DNA of 64,000 nt from Clostridiaceae bacterium (GCA_003554105.1 PWFQ01000073.1:41834-105833); one strand, 5' to 3'. Positions 9,914 to 20,518 are shown, counted from the stretch's first letter. Program-made: numbers and translations. Notes: a model not told the origin generated them from the letters alone.

Positions 9914-11287
9914 TTGGCTCAGCGGAAGGTTCCCTCAGTGGAAGCATTGGAAAAGCTTTCAGAAAGTATGGATCTTATGGAAGATCTTATTGATAATGCA
10001 TATTACGGAATGGTTCTTGTGGACAAAGACGGAAAAATCATCAAATGGAATTATGAAAAGCTTTTTGGATTAAAAGAATCTCAAGTCGTTGGACGTCCGG
10101 TGAATGAAATTATTGAGAATACAAGGCTTCATATTGTTGCGAAATCAGGTAAAAAAGAGCTCTTTGAACTCCAGGAGATTAATGGCAAACATGTGATTAC
10201 CTCCAGAGTTCCTATCATAAAGGATGGTCAAGTGATTGGAGCTGTAGGAACAGTATTATTTCGTGATACCGAAGAATTGCAGCGACTAGCATCACAAGTA
10301 CAGGAGCTCGAAAAGAAAGTGACCTCCTTCAGCATCTTTACCTTCGATGAGATTATCGGAGTCTCAGAGGAAATGAAAACTTTGAAGAAAGTTGCTAAGC
10401 GGATAGCCAATACAAAGTCAACGGTATTGATACAAGGTGAGAGCGGCACTGGGAAAGAGCTGTTTGCTCAGGCAATCCATCATGAGTCCGGAGAAAGAGG
10501 GAACTTTGTGCCGATCAATTGCGGAGCAATTCCTAAAGATCTTTTGGAATCCGAGCTTTTTGGTTATGAAACCGGAGCTTTTACTGGAGCAAAAAAAGGA
10601 GGAAAGGAAGGAAAACTGGCTCTTGCAAAGAAAGGAACACTGTTTCTTGATGAAGTTGGATCAATGCCTTTGGAGCTTCAATCGAAATTACTGCGGGTCC
10701 TGGAGAGTAGAGAGTATGAGCGTTTAGGAGGAACCGGAAGACTCCGTTTTCAGGGACGGATTATTTCCGCATCCAATGAATCTCTGGAACGTGCTGTGGA
10801 CCGGGGACGATTTCGGCGGGATCTGTATTATCGCTTGAATGTTGTGCGGATTGAGATTCCACCTCTTCGGGAACGCAAAATGGACATTTTGCCCTTAGCT
10901 GAAGAGCTTCTAAAGAAACTCTCTCCTTCTTTTGGAGAAAAAAAGGCGTGTCTTTCAGTTGGCATGATTCATGCCTTGAAAAAATACGATTGGCCGGGAA
11001 ACGTAAGAGAGCTTCGGAATGTTTTGGAGAGGGCGATGATTTTTTCTGAAACCGAAGAGTTAACCGAAGAACTTCTTCCAGGGACGATGAATTTCAGTGT
11101 AAGGGAAGTTGCTGAAAATGAGCAACAGCCAAAATTCTTAAAGGATCGTTTGAAAATCATGGAAAAAGAATTGATTCTTGAGGCAATTGAAAAATGCGGA
11201 GGAAACAAGTCATTGGCAGCAAAGAAACTGGGAATTCATCGAACCCTTCTATATCGAAAGCTGAAGGAAAGACAGCATCAGCTTTAA
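9914..11287 (+). CDS. sigma-54-dependent transcriptional activator, PAS-AAA+-Fis HTH (TTG start)
   Basis: PAS region; GESGTGKELFAQAIHHES, ELFGYETGAFTGAKKGG (GAFTGA loop), C-terminal Fis-type HTH GGNKSLAAKKLGIHRTLLYRKLKE. Confidence 0.94.
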   Translation: MAQRKVPSVEALEKLSESMDLMEDLIDNAYYGMVLVDKDGKIIKWNYEKLFGLKESQVVGRPVNEIIENTRLHIVAKSGKKELFELQEINGKHVITSRVPIIKDGQVIGAVGTVLFRDTEELQRLASQVQELEKKVTSFSIFTFDEIIGVSEEMKTLKKVAKRIANTKSTVLIQGESGTGKELFAQAIHHESGERGNFVPINCGAIPKDLLESELFGYETGAFTGAKKGGKEGKLALAKKGTLFLDEVGSMPLELQSKLLRVLESREYERLGGTGRLRFQGRIISASNESLERAVDRGRFRRDLYYRLNVVRIEIPPLRERKMDILPLAEELLKKLSPSFGEKKACLSVGMIHALKKYDWPGNVRELRNVLERAMIFSETEELTEELLPGTMNFSVREVAENEQQPKFLKDRLKIMEKELILEAIEKCGGNKSLAAKKLGIHRTLLYRKLKERQHQL

Positions 11288-11469
11288 GAAAAATGTATTA
11301 ATATATCTACACTATTGAATATGGTGAATATAAAATGATACACTTGAGTAAAGGTCAATGGAAGGAAGTGAGTTCATAATAAAAGAAGTGATGATGAACT
11401 ATTTCATTGACTGTTGTAAAATCAGCAGGAGAAACTCCTTTTAATTGAGAATGTTTTTGAATGCATTTC

Positions 11470-11485
11470 TGGCATAATCCTTGCT
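11470..11485 (+). promoter_or_regulatory. sigma-54 (-24/-12) promoter upstream of CoA-transferase genes
   Basis: TGGCAT-AATCC-TTGCT against the consensus TGGCAC-N5-TTGCW. Confidence 0.85.
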
Positions 11486-11529
11486 GTATGATTATAAGGA
11501 ACAAATAGTTAAATCAAAGGAGGTATACG

Positions 11530-12192
11530 ATGAAAAAGGTGATTACATTAGAAGAAGCGGCAAATCTTGTGAAAGACGGAATGAGTATAATGGTAGGAGG
11601 GTTTATGGGATGTGGTTCACCCCATAGCATCATTCGTACTCTGGAGGAAAAGAAAACAAGAAATCTCACAATTATTTGCAATGATACGTCCAGAGTGGAT
11701 TATGGGATCGGGAAGCTGGTAGCGGCAAAACAGGTTTCAAAGGTGATTACTTCCCATATCGGAACCAATCGGGAAACAGGAAGACAAATGAACGAGGAAG
11801 GATTGGAAGTGGAACTGGTTCCACAGGGTACCCTTGCAGAAAGAATTCGTTGTGCAGGCGCAGGTCTTGGAGGGTTTCTTACTCCTACAGGAGTCGGGAC
11901 AGTTGTGGAAGAGGGGAAGGAGAAAATGACCATCAACGGACAGGATTTCCTTCTTGAATTGCCACTATCTGCAGATGTTGCTCTTCTTTCGGGAGCTAAG
12001 GTTGACACTAAGGGCAATGTGTACTATGAAAAGGCAACGAGAAACTTCAATCCTGTAATGGCCATGGCTGCCAAGACAGTCATTGTGGAAGCAAGGGAAA
12101 TCGTAGAACCTGGGGAGATTGATCCGAATCACGTTGTGACACCGGCAATCTTTGTTGACTATATTGTAAAGGGGGAAAATTTCCATGAATAA
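11530..12192 (+). CDS. CoA-transferase subunit A (acetoacetate/butyrate-type)
   Basis: ITLEEAANLVKDGMSIMVGGFMGCGSPHSIIRTL; GLGGFLTPTGVGTVVEEGKE. Confidence 0.92.
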   Translation: MKKVITLEEAANLVKDGMSIMVGGFMGCGSPHSIIRTLEEKKTRNLTIICNDTSRVDYGIGKLVAAKQVSKVITSHIGTNRETGRQMNEEGLEVELVPQGTLAERIRCAGAGLGGFLTPTGVGTVVEEGKEKMTINGQDFLLELPLSADVALLSGAKVDTKGNVYYEKATRNFNPVMAMAAKTVIVEAREIVEPGEIDPNHVVTPAIFVDYIVKGENFHE

Positions 12193-12847
12193 GGAACGGC
12201 TGCGGGAAACCATCGCAAAACGTGTGGCAATGGAGTTAAAGGACGGAGACATGGTGAATTTAGGAATTGGAATGCCTACATTGGTAGCGAACTATGTACC
12301 TGAGGATATTGATGTCACTTTCCAGTCGGAAAACGGATTTTTAGGGCTTGGCCTTGCTCCAACGGATCCTGAGAGTTTTGATCCGGACCTGGTTAATGCG
12401 GGGGGACTCCCTGCGTCGATTAGAATCGGCGGAGCGTTTTTTGATAGCACTCAATCCTTTGCAATCATCCGTGGAGGTCATCTGGATATCACAGTATTAG
12501 GTGCAATGCAGGTGGATGAGAAGGGGAACCTGGCCAACTGGATGATCCCGAAGAAAATGGTAGCAGGTATGGGTGGTGCAATGGATCTTGTTGTGGGTGC
12601 AAAAAAAGTGATTATTGCCATGGAACATACGGCGAAAGGGAATCCTAAAATCCTAAAAGAATGTCAATTGCCTCTTACCGCAGTCAATCAGGTGGATTTG
12701 ATTGTTACGGAAATGGCAGTTATTGAAGTGACGGATGAAGGATTGGTTTTAAAGGAGCTTGGACCGGAGGCAACGGTTCAGGAAGTTATCGATGCCACGG
12801 AAGCGAAATTATTGATTCCTGAAGATGTGCCAAGAATGAAACTGTAA
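12185..12847 (+). CDS. CoA-transferase subunit B
   Basis: GDMVNLGIGMPTLVANYVPEDIDVTFQSENGFLGLG; GAMQVDEKGNLANWMIPKKMVAGMGGAMDLV; overlaps subunit A. Confidence 0.93.
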   Translation: MNKERLRETIAKRVAMELKDGDMVNLGIGMPTLVANYVPEDIDVTFQSENGFLGLGLAPTDPESFDPDLVNAGGLPASIRIGGAFFDSTQSFAIIRGGHLDITVLGAMQVDEKGNLANWMIPKKMVAGMGGAMDLVVGAKKVIIAMEHTAKGNPKILKECQLPLTAVNQVDLIVTEMAVIEVTDEGLVLKELGPEATVQEVIDATEAKLLIPEDVPRMKL

Positions 12848-12853
12848 AAAATC

Positions 12854-12883
12854 AAAAGTGTAGCGAAAATGCTACACTTTTTT
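12854..12883. terminator. Rho-independent terminator, CoA-transferase/mnmH convergence
   Basis: AAAAGTGTAGC-gaaaat-GCTACACTTTTTT. Confidence 0.8.
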
Positions 12884-12887
12884 AATC

Positions 12888-13946
12888 CTAATCCCTTAGA
12901 ACCTTATGTTTCTCCAACCAGGGAAGAAGTTCGGATGGAAGATCTGTATACCGGAAAATCATCGATTGATTTTTGAAGCTCTCCACGGATTTTCTATACA
13001 AAGGATCGTAGTGTTTTTCCAACAAGATCTTAACCAACTCATAATAATTATTCTGCTCCGCCAGATTTAGCAAGTGTTTCACTTGCAAAGATCCCAGAGA
13101 TTTTTTAAATAGTGTGATTTTTTCATTGATTTTCATATAGTGGTTTGGTTCCAAAGATTGCTGTGGAGGTAAATAATCGTTTAAAATTCGGCGGATACGA
13201 CAATCGAAAGTGGTTTCCATCAGGATGTGTATTGGTGAGTTCACGATGGATTGATAAAGATCTTCAGGAACCGTTATTCTTCCGATTCTCCTGCTTTCCA
13301 TTTCCACAAAAATCCGCTGTTGGTTTTGGGGATAAAGGGATTCAAGAAGAAGGGATTCAAAACGTTTCTGGCTTGGAGAATCTTTTCTGTAGAGAAGGTC
13401 TCCGAATAATGAGCCTCCGTTTTGGGCCAGGGATTCCAAATGCAGAATCGGATATCCCCCATCTTTCAAGAGATTTAATGCTTCGGATTTTCCGACACCT
13501 GTATAGCCGTGAAGAACCACAAAAGACCTTTTTGCTGAAAGTTCATACAGGGAGGATCGTACAAAATTGCGATATGCTTTGTATCCACCCTCAAGTTTCA
13601 CAACTTGATATCCTCTTTCCGAAAAGAACTTTGCAGGAACAGTGCTTCTAAGGCCCCCTCTATAGCAATAGAATCCGATGGTTTTTCCGCTCTGTGAGAT
13701 GGTTTTTAAAAGAGACTCCAACAGGTGAACTTTTTCTTCGCCATACTGAAAAGCAATGGATTTGGCTCTTTCTTTATCATCACGATAGAGCTCTCCCACC
13801 TCATGGCGTTCCTCATCGGTGAGGACTGGAAAATTGATGGATGCAAAAATATGATCTTCCTGATACTCTATTGGACTTCGCACATCGATCCATTGGATCG
13901 CCGGATCGTGATAATGGCTTTGGATTGTCACTGACTTCATAAGCAT
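12888..13946 (-). CDS. mnmH: tRNA 2-selenouridine synthase MnmH/SelU (rhodanese plus P-loop)
   Basis: WIDVRSPIEYQEDHIFASINFPVLTDEERHEVG; FYCYRGGLRS; LHGYTGVGKSEAL; SLAQNGGSLFG. Confidence 0.9.
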   Translation of the reverse strand: MLMKSVTIQSHYHDPAIQWIDVRSPIEYQEDHIFASINFPVLTDEERHEVGELYRDDKERAKSIAFQYGEEKVHLLESLLKTISQSGKTIGFYCYRGGLRSTVPAKFFSERGYQVVKLEGGYKAYRNFVRSSLYELSAKRSFVVLHGYTGVGKSEALNLLKDGGYPILHLESLAQNGGSLFGDLLYRKDSPSQKRFESLLLESLYPQNQQRIFVEMESRRIGRITVPEDLYQSIVNSPIHILMETTFDCRIRRILNDYLPPQQSLEPNHYMKINEKITLFKKSLGSLQVKHLLNLAEQNNYYELVKILLEKHYDPLYRKSVESFKNQSMIFRYTDLPSELLPWLEKHKVLRD

Positions 13947-14178
13947 TCCCTTTCATTAAAAAAGTTGATTGATTTTCTGTTTCTCATTCTACTCCTTCCT
14001 GGATGATTGTCAATGAGGGATGCGGGAATAACCAATCTAATCATTGAAATATCAACAGAAAATAATTCAGTGATTTCATGAAATAAGTCTAGTAATTCTG
14101 GTGTTTTCTGCTATAATTATTCCTATGTGCAAAGGTTCTGAAAACCTTAAGATTATAGGGATTGAAGGGGGTTTAATT

Positions 14179-14991
14179 ATGAAAGGTTCTAAAAAAATTA
14201 AATTGCATGGATTTAATAATTTGACGAAGACATTAAGCTTTAACATATACGATATTTGCTATGCCAACTCCGCTGAGGATCGAGAGCGGTATATCAAGTA
14301 TATCGATGAGCAATATAATGCAGAACGATTGACGGACATTCTGAAACATGTTACAAAAACCATAGGAGCACAAGTCCTGAACATTGCTAAACAGGACTAT
14401 GAGCCCCAGGGAGCCAGTGTGACCATTCTGATTTCCGAGGAAGAGGTGTACGACGAAGATTTGGATCCATCCTGCAACAAAGGAATTCTCAAAAACAATC
14501 CCCAGTCGGTTGTTGGGCACCTTGATAAAAGTCACCTCACAGTCCATACCTATCCTGAGTACCATCCAGACAACGGAATCAGTACCTTCAGAGTGGATAT
14601 CGACGTATCCACCTGCGGAACCATTTCTCCTTTGAAAGCATTAAACTATCTCATCGACAGTTTTGACTCCGATATTATCACAATCGATTATCGGGTAAGG
14701 GGCTTTACAAGAAAAGCCAGTGGTCAGAAAATATTTATCGATCACAACATTAACTCGATTCAAAACTTTATTGCAAAAAAAACCTTAAACAAATACAAAC
14801 TGATTGATGTGAATGTATATCAGGAGAATATTTTTCATACCAAAATGATGCTCAACGAGTTCGATCTGGCAAATTATCTTTTTGAAGCGGATCCCGATGA
14901 TTTAACGGTGAAGGAGCAAAAATCCATCATTGCCAATCTGAAGAAGGAAATGAAAGAGATATTTTATGGTCGGAATATAGGGAGGAGCTAA
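14179..14991 (+). CDS. speD: S-adenosylmethionine decarboxylase proenzyme (start likely 14179)
   Basis: [43 protein letters not shown]. Confidence 0.93.
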   Translation: MKGSKKIKLHGFNNLTKTLSFNIYDICYANSAEDRERYIKYIDEQYNAERLTDILKHVTKTIGAQVLNIAKQDYEPQGASVTILISEEEVYDEDLDPSCNKGILKNNPQSVVGHLDKSHLTVHTYPEYHPDNGISTFRVDIDVSTCGTISPLKALNYLIDSFDSDIITIDYRVRGFTRKASGQKIFIDHNINSIQNFIAKKTLNKYKLIDVNVYQENIFHTKMMLNEFDLANYLFEADPDDLTVKEQKSIIANLKKEMKEIFYGRNIGRS

Positions 14992-16472
14992 TGAAGTATA
15001 AGCTGAATCAAAACCAAACTCCTTTATTTACTGCAATGAAGGAATATCGTGACCGTCAGGTCACACCTTTCGATGTGCCGGGACATAAGCACGGGAGAGG
15101 ACTAAAGGAATACAAGGATTACTTCGGTGATGCTATGCTGGAACTGGATGTCAACTCCATGAAACCTCTGGATTTTTTAGGAAACCCTACTTCTGTGATA
15201 AAGGAGTCGGAGGAGCTTTTGGCTGATGCCTTTGGAGGAGATCGCGGATTTTTTATTATCAATGGAACTTCTTTTGCAGTTCAGACAATGATTATGAGTG
15301 TCGTAAAGCATGGCGAGAAAATCATTCTGCCGAGAAACGTTCATAAATCTGTCATTAATGCATTGGTTCTTTCCGGAGCACTGCCGGTGTATATGAAACC
15401 CGAGATGGATTCTGAAATGGGCGTTTCCCATAATGTGACCTTGAAAGCATTGAAAAAAGCCTACGAACAGAATCCGGATTCAAAGGCGGCTTTATTTATT
15501 AATCCCACCTATTATGGAGCAGCAGGGGATTTAAGGAGCCTTGTGAAATTTTGTCGTGATCGCGGGATCTATTCTCTGGTTGATGAAGCCCACGGAACCC
15601 ATTTTCATTTTCATCCTGATCTGCCTGTCAGCGGAATGGAAGCAGGAGCGGATTTTTCAGCGGTGAGTCTTCATAAAACCGGTGGATCATTGACTCAGAG
15701 CTCGGCACTCATTATAAACACAGAACGGATTGGCGGACAATATGTCCGTCGATTTATCAACCTGATGCAAACCACGAGTCCATCCTATCTTCTGATGGGC
15801 AGTGTTGATGTAGCAAGAAAGCAATTGGCTCTTCACGGCAAAGAAATGCTTGATGAGGTTCTTGCTCTTTCCCACTGCGCAAGGAGTGGAATCAACAGTA
15901 TAAAAGGAGTCTATTCCATGGGTCCTGAGGCTGTAGGCCGACCGGGGGTTTATCACTTTGACCCGACAAAGCTCAGCATTACCATGAGAAATCTGGGGAT
16001 CAACGGAATGGAGCTTTATGATCGTTTAAGGGACGAATACAATATTCAAATGGAAACCGGAGACGTGTACTCCTCCCTGGCAATTTTAAGTCTGGGAGAT
16101 TCTATGGAATCCGTTGACCATTTAATCCGGAGTATTGAAGATATTAAACAACGCTACGGCAAAAACCATCGTTTGGAATACGATAAAATTGATTTGAATT
16201 ATCCCGATGTTGTATTAACACCACGGGAGGCTTTTTATGGAGAAAAGGAGCGGGTGTCGCTTTCCGATTCCCTGGGAAGAATCAGTGGGGAAACAATAAT
16301 GAGCTATCCTCCCGGGATCCCCGTTGTAGGATACGGAGAAAGAATCACTGAATCTGTGATCGAGCAGATTCTTCTATTCAAATCCTCCCATGGAATCATT
16401 ACAGGGATGGATGATCCGGAAGTCAGCCATTTAAAAGTGTTAAAGGCACCGGTCTTAAAAAAGAGGAGGTAA
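14991..16472 (+). CDS. speA: Orn/Lys/Arg decarboxylase (arginine decarboxylase by operon context)
   Basis: PFDVPGHKHGRGL; FFIINGTSFAVQTMIMSV; LVDEAHGTHFHFHPDLPVSGMEAGADFSAVSLHKTGGSLTQSS PLP-lysine region. Confidence 0.88.
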   Translation: MKYKLNQNQTPLFTAMKEYRDRQVTPFDVPGHKHGRGLKEYKDYFGDAMLELDVNSMKPLDFLGNPTSVIKESEELLADAFGGDRGFFIINGTSFAVQTMIMSVVKHGEKIILPRNVHKSVINALVLSGALPVYMKPEMDSEMGVSHNVTLKALKKAYEQNPDSKAALFINPTYYGAAGDLRSLVKFCRDRGIYSLVDEAHGTHFHFHPDLPVSGMEAGADFSAVSLHKTGGSLTQSSALIINTERIGGQYVRRFINLMQTTSPSYLLMGSVDVARKQLALHGKEMLDEVLALSHCARSGINSIKGVYSMGPEAVGRPGVYHFDPTKLSITMRNLGINGMELYDRLRDEYNIQMETGDVYSSLAILSLGDSMESVDHLIRSIEDIKQRYGKNHRLEYDKIDLNYPDVVLTPREAFYGEKERVSLSDSLGRISGETIMSYPPGIPVVGYGERITESVIEQILLFKSSHGIITGMDDPEVSHLKVLKAPVLKKRR

Positions 16473-16476
16473 AAGC

Positions 16477-17322
16477 ATGGAATTATGGTACACAGAGGAA
16501 CATACCGAAAATGTTCGTTTTTCCATTAAAGTTAAAGAACATCTTTATACGGCGAAAAGTCCCTTTCAAACCATTGATTTTTTCAGTTCTGAAGAGTTTG
16601 GGACTTTTTTCACCCTGGATGGTCTGATGATGGTGAACGAGAAGGATGAGTTTATTTATCATGACATGATCACCCATGTGGCTATGGCGACGAATCCCTA
16701 TGTAAAAAAAGCTCTTGTGATCGGAGGAGGAGATGGGGGAACCGTTCGGGAACTGACCCGTTATCCGGGAATTGAAACCATCGATATGGTGGAAATTGAT
16801 GAAATGGTGGTTCGGGCCTCCCAGAAATATCTCCCCCTTACTGCATCCCAACTGGATAACCACCGTGTCAATCTTTATTTTGAGGACGGTATCCGGTTTA
16901 TACATGGAAAGAAAAAGGAATACGACCTGATTCTTGTGGACTCTACGGATCCTATCGGACCGGGAGAAGGATTGTTTAGCAAAGCATTCTACCAGGATTG
17001 TTTTAATGCCCTGACGGATACAGGGATTCTTATCAATCAGCATGAGAGTCCGTATTATGACCGGGATGTACGGGAAATGAAAAGAGCCCATAATAAGCTG
17101 AAGGAGCTTTTTCCCATCAGTAAAGTCTATCAATTCCATATGCCCACCTATCCTTCAGGATACTGGCTTTTCGGATTTGCATCCAAAACTTTGGATCCCC
17201 TGAAGGATCATCAAAGAGAAGCTTGGGAGGAATTAGGACTTGACACGAAATATTACAACTCTGATTTGCATCAAGGGTGCTTTTCTCTGCCAAGCTTTGT
17301 AAAGAACATGCTGGAAGAATAG
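16477..17322 (+). CDS. speE: spermidine synthase
   Basis: LVIGGGDGGTVRELTRYPGIETIDMVEID; DLILVDSTDPIGPGEGLFSKAFYQD. Confidence 0.95.
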   Translation: MELWYTEEHTENVRFSIKVKEHLYTAKSPFQTIDFFSSEEFGTFFTLDGLMMVNEKDEFIYHDMITHVAMATNPYVKKALVIGGGDGGTVRELTRYPGIETIDMVEIDEMVVRASQKYLPLTASQLDNHRVNLYFEDGIRFIHGKKKEYDLILVDSTDPIGPGEGLFSKAFYQDCFNALTDTGILINQHESPYYDRDVREMKRAHNKLKELFPISKVYQFHMPTYPSGYWLFGFASKTLDPLKDHQREAWEELGLDTKYYNSDLHQGCFSLPSFVKNMLEE

Positions 17323-17332
17323 GAGGAGGACC

Positions 17333-18181
17333 ATGAAACCAAACATACAAACTTTTATCGGATGCGATGCCTCTTTTGAAGAAGCGAAGATGGTGATTTT
17401 CGGGGCCCCCTTCGATTCCACCACATCCTTTCGACCGGGGACCCGCTTCGGTCCTGAAATGATACGGCTTGACTCTTTTGGTCTTGAAACCTACAGCCCT
17501 TATTTGGACAAGGATTTGGAGGATTTCTCCGTAATGGATTTGGGTAACCTCGACCTTCCCTTCGGAAATAGTCAAAAATCCTTGAAAATCATTGAAGATA
17601 CAGCGAAAATCATTTTAGACGCAAAGAAAATTCCTTTTTTAATCGGTGGGGAGCATCTGGTTTCCCTTGGGGGAATACGGGCTTCCCATAAGGCTTATCC
17701 TGAAATGGTTCTTCTGCATTTTGATGCCCACGCAGATCTCAGGGATGATTATATGGGAGAAAAAAATTCCCACGCTTCGGTAATTCGAAGGGCGTGGGAG
17801 CACTTAGGAGATGGGAGGATCTATCAGTTTTGTATTCGATCGGGAGCAAAAGAAGAATTTCAGTGGGCAAAGGAACATACCCACTTGGAGACTTTCAGTT
17901 ATGATACCCTGAAGGATGTCGTGGAACAGTTATCCGATGGAACTCCTGTTTATGTCACAATCGATCTTGATGTATTTGATCCTTCGATCTTTCCCGGCAC
18001 AGGAACACCGGAAGTTGGAGGAATTCAATGGGGAGATATGATTAAAATACTAAAAATCCTCCAGCCTTTGAAGATCATCGGAGGGGATGTTGTGGAATTA
18101 TCCCCCCATTATGATTCTTCTGGAGTCAGCACGGCGGTGGCCTGCAAAGTCATTCGAGAGATGATGCTGACGATTTTGTAA
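17333..18181 (+). CDS. speB: agmatinase
   Basis: FLIGGEHLVSLG; LHFDAHADLRDDY; VYVTIDLDVFDPSIFPGTGTPEVGG. Confidence 0.93.
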   Translation: MKPNIQTFIGCDASFEEAKMVIFGAPFDSTTSFRPGTRFGPEMIRLDSFGLETYSPYLDKDLEDFSVMDLGNLDLPFGNSQKSLKIIEDTAKIILDAKKIPFLIGGEHLVSLGGIRASHKAYPEMVLLHFDAHADLRDDYMGEKNSHASVIRRAWEHLGDGRIYQFCIRSGAKEEFQWAKEHTHLETFSYDTLKDVVEQLSDGTPVYVTIDLDVFDPSIFPGTGTPEVGGIQWGDMIKILKILQPLKIIGGDVVELSPHYDSSGVSTAVACKVIREMMLTIL

Positions 18182-18185
18182 AAAA

Positions 18186-18214
18186 GACCCGCGGGTTAAA
18201 ATCCGCGGGTTTGT
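18186..18214. terminator. Rho-independent-like hairpin after speB
   Basis: GACCCGCGG-gttaaaat-CCGCGGGTTTGTC. Confidence 0.6.
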
Positions 18215-18867
18215 CCTTTCCATGGAGGGTTTTTTCCCTCCCGGAACTCCTCTACTCCCGGACCTTTGAGTTTCTTTAATCGCCAGATACCATAGATGTA
18301 ACTGAAAGTAAGGACAGGGACAATCATCGGCCATCCAGTCAGTGTATTCCAATATGCGATTTCTGTAGTATTTCCTCTTTGATAAATATAGAATCGTGTG
18401 AGAAAGCGAATAAGAAGAAGGAAAGCCCATATTATGGTAACCTCCCGGTAAGCAGGTTTCACGTCTTTTCTCCAAAACCATCCCAGTGGCCAACCCCGAC
18501 TTAGATGAGACAGCCAAGCTGCCAAGGGCTTCCCGATGATCAGGCTTAGAAAAGCAATAACAAACACGAGTCCACTCAAGATCAGTGAACCCAAAAAGTA
18601 GTTGACCGGGTTTCTTGTATAATAGGCATATCCTCCTGCAACAGCAACAGCAAAGAATCCTCCGAGGGCATAAATTCCTTTTTGCTTAGTGAGTATGCGA
18701 TAAACGCCTAAAGTCAGGGCAATACCCAGAGCAATAAGGAATGCAGAAATAAATCCCAAGGCATTGTTTAAAAGACCGAAAGCCAATGGAGGAAGAAGTG
18801 CATCCAGAGTTTTTCCTGATAAAACCGATTTTAGTTCTTCCGTAATTTCATTTTTTCTCATCGTCAA
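18196..18867 (-). CDS. integral membrane protein of unknown function (possibly DUF3159-like)
   Basis: Multiple hydrophobic helices; family assignment tentative. Confidence 0.6.
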   Translation of the reverse strand: MTMRKNEITEELKSVLSGKTLDALLPPLAFGLLNNALGFISAFLIALGIALTLGVYRILTKQKGIYALGGFFAVAVAGGYAYYTRNPVNYFLGSLILSGLVFVIAFLSLIIGKPLAAWLSHLSRGWPLGWFWRKDVKPAYREVTIIWAFLLLIRFLTRFYIYQRGNTTEIAYWNTLTGWPMIVPVLTFSYIYGIWRLKKLKGPGVEEFREGKNPPWKGQTRGF

Positions 18868-18901
18868 GTCCTTTCCAAAAGGAATGATCCTTTCATTGAT
18901 T

Positions 18902-20518
18902 TTAGAGGTTCATCTGTTCAAAGGCCTTTAACAGGATAGGAAGAACCTGCTTTTTTCTTGATATAATTCCGGGTAGAAATTCACCCTGTCCATTATTCAG
19001 GGAGAAAGCATGATGAATAAACTTGGAATTTTTTGAAGCATAGAGTATATAAGAACCTTCCTTCAGAATATCTGTAAATAGAATAAGGGCCACATCCAAC
19101 AACTCATCCTGATAGACCTCTTCCAGATACTTTAACCAATCGCTCTTATCTTTTAAAATCGACTCAATATCAAGAGTGAAAAGCTGACTGACTCCCACCT
19201 TCAATTTACCCAATTCAAAGCTCTTATAATCTTTAAAAAAAAGATCCTCTATGGACTCTCCGGCAAGAGAGGTTCCCGCTTTAAACATCTCCATGGAATA
19301 CTCTTCAATGTTGAGATTTAAGATTTTATTTAACTCCTTTACTGCTTTGCGATCATCTTTGGTGGTGGTTGGAGACCTGAAACAGAGAGTATCGGAAAGA
19401 ATTCCGGAAATTAAGGCTCCTGCTATCCCATAGGGAATCTCAAATCCCTGCTCTTTATACATTTGGTGCACGATGGTGCAAGAGCTTCCAACAGGAAGGT
19501 TGCGAAAAGAGATGGGTAATGCTGTTGAAATATCTCCTAATTTATGGTGATCGATGATTTCAAGGATTTCCGCCTCCTCTATACCTTCTGCACTCTGGGA
19601 ATATTCATTGTGATCGATTAGAATCACTTTCTTTCGATTGGGATTGAGCACATGCTTGCGGCTGATAAAGCCGAGAAATAGTCTGTTTTCATCCAGTACC
19701 GGATAATTTCGATAATGACTGTCTCTCATAGTTTCCTTTACATCATCCAGATAATGATCTTTATAAAAGGAAACAACCGGATTTTTTCGCATGATCTTTT
19801 CGATGTAATTACATTGGTCCACCATTTTAGCAGTATAAAGAGAATCAAAGGGCACGATGATCATGGTTACCATTGCATCTTTAGCCATTTGAACATACTT
19901 TTCCGGAATCTCCCGGTTTCCGGGAATAATCAGCAACTGTACCCTGGAATTGATTGCATACTCAATAATGTCATAACGGTCACCGACGATCACAATATCT
20001 TCCGGGCCGAGGGAGCCTCGAATGGTTTTGTAGTAATCATCAATAACAGAAACATTTCCGTGGAAAAATTCCTGGCCTTTTGCAAGGAGTTGGGCATCCA
20101 AATCCTCTACCAGATTGTTAAGTGAAGTATCAAGACGTTTATAATCTCCGGAAATAAGACTGACAGCGATATCCTTTATACTGACAATCCCTAAAAGATG
20201 GCGATCTTCATCCACGATAGCCATTGTTGCCAATTTTTCTTCCTCCATACGGTTATAGGTAGCAAGAAGGGATGTGCTCTTTGAGATTCCATCAGTTTTA
20301 TGGAAATCCAGATCTTCGACCTGGACTTTAACGTCGCTAATCATCTTCGGTGCTTTTAGTTGAAACCGGTCAAGTACGAAACGGGATTCCTTGTCGGGTT
20401 CTCCAAGGGAACAAGGGAACGCCGGAATACCCTGTTGGTTTTTTAAATAAGACAGTGCAATTGCAGAAAGAATAGAGTCCGAATCAGGGTTTTTATGCCC
20501 GAACACATAGGTTGCCAT
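18902..20518 (-). CDS. ppaC: manganese-dependent inorganic pyrophosphatase with regulatory CBS/DRTGG insert
   Basis: YVFGHKNPDSDSILSAIALSYLKN; LIDHNEYSQSAEGIEEAEILEIIDHHKLGDIST; PVGSSCTIV; CBS repeats between residues ~70 and 300. Confidence 0.92.
   Translation of the reverse strand: MATYVFGHKNPDSDSILSAIALSYLKNQQGIPAFPCSLGEPDKESRFVLDRFQLKAPKMISDVKVQVEDLDFHKTDGISKSTSLLATYNRMEEEKLATMAIVDEDRHLLGIVSIKDIAVSLISGDYKRLDTSLNNLVEDLDAQLLAKGQEFFHGNVSVIDDYYKTIRGSLGPEDIVIVGDRYDIIEYAINSRVQLLIIPGNREIPEKYVQMAKDAMVTMIIVPFDSLYTAKMVDQCNYIEKIMRKNPVVSFYKDHYLDDVKETMRDSHYRNYPVLDENRLFLGFISRKHVLNPNRKKVILIDHNEYSQSAEGIEEAEILEIIDHHKLGDISTALPISFRNLPVGSSCTIVHQMYKEQGFEIPYGIAGALISGILSDTLCFRSPTTTKDDRKAVKELNKILNLNIEEYSMEMFKAGTSLAGESIEDLFFKDYKSFELGKLKVGVSQLFTLDIESILKDKSDWLKYLEEVYQDELLDVALILFTDILKEGSYILYASKNSKFIHHAFSLNNGQGEFLPGIISRKKQVLPILLKAFEQMNL

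Noticed and set aside
16483-17139. 218-aa minus-strand ORF over speE
   Set aside because: Shadow ORF opposite strongly supported spermidine synthase; no domain or RBS support.
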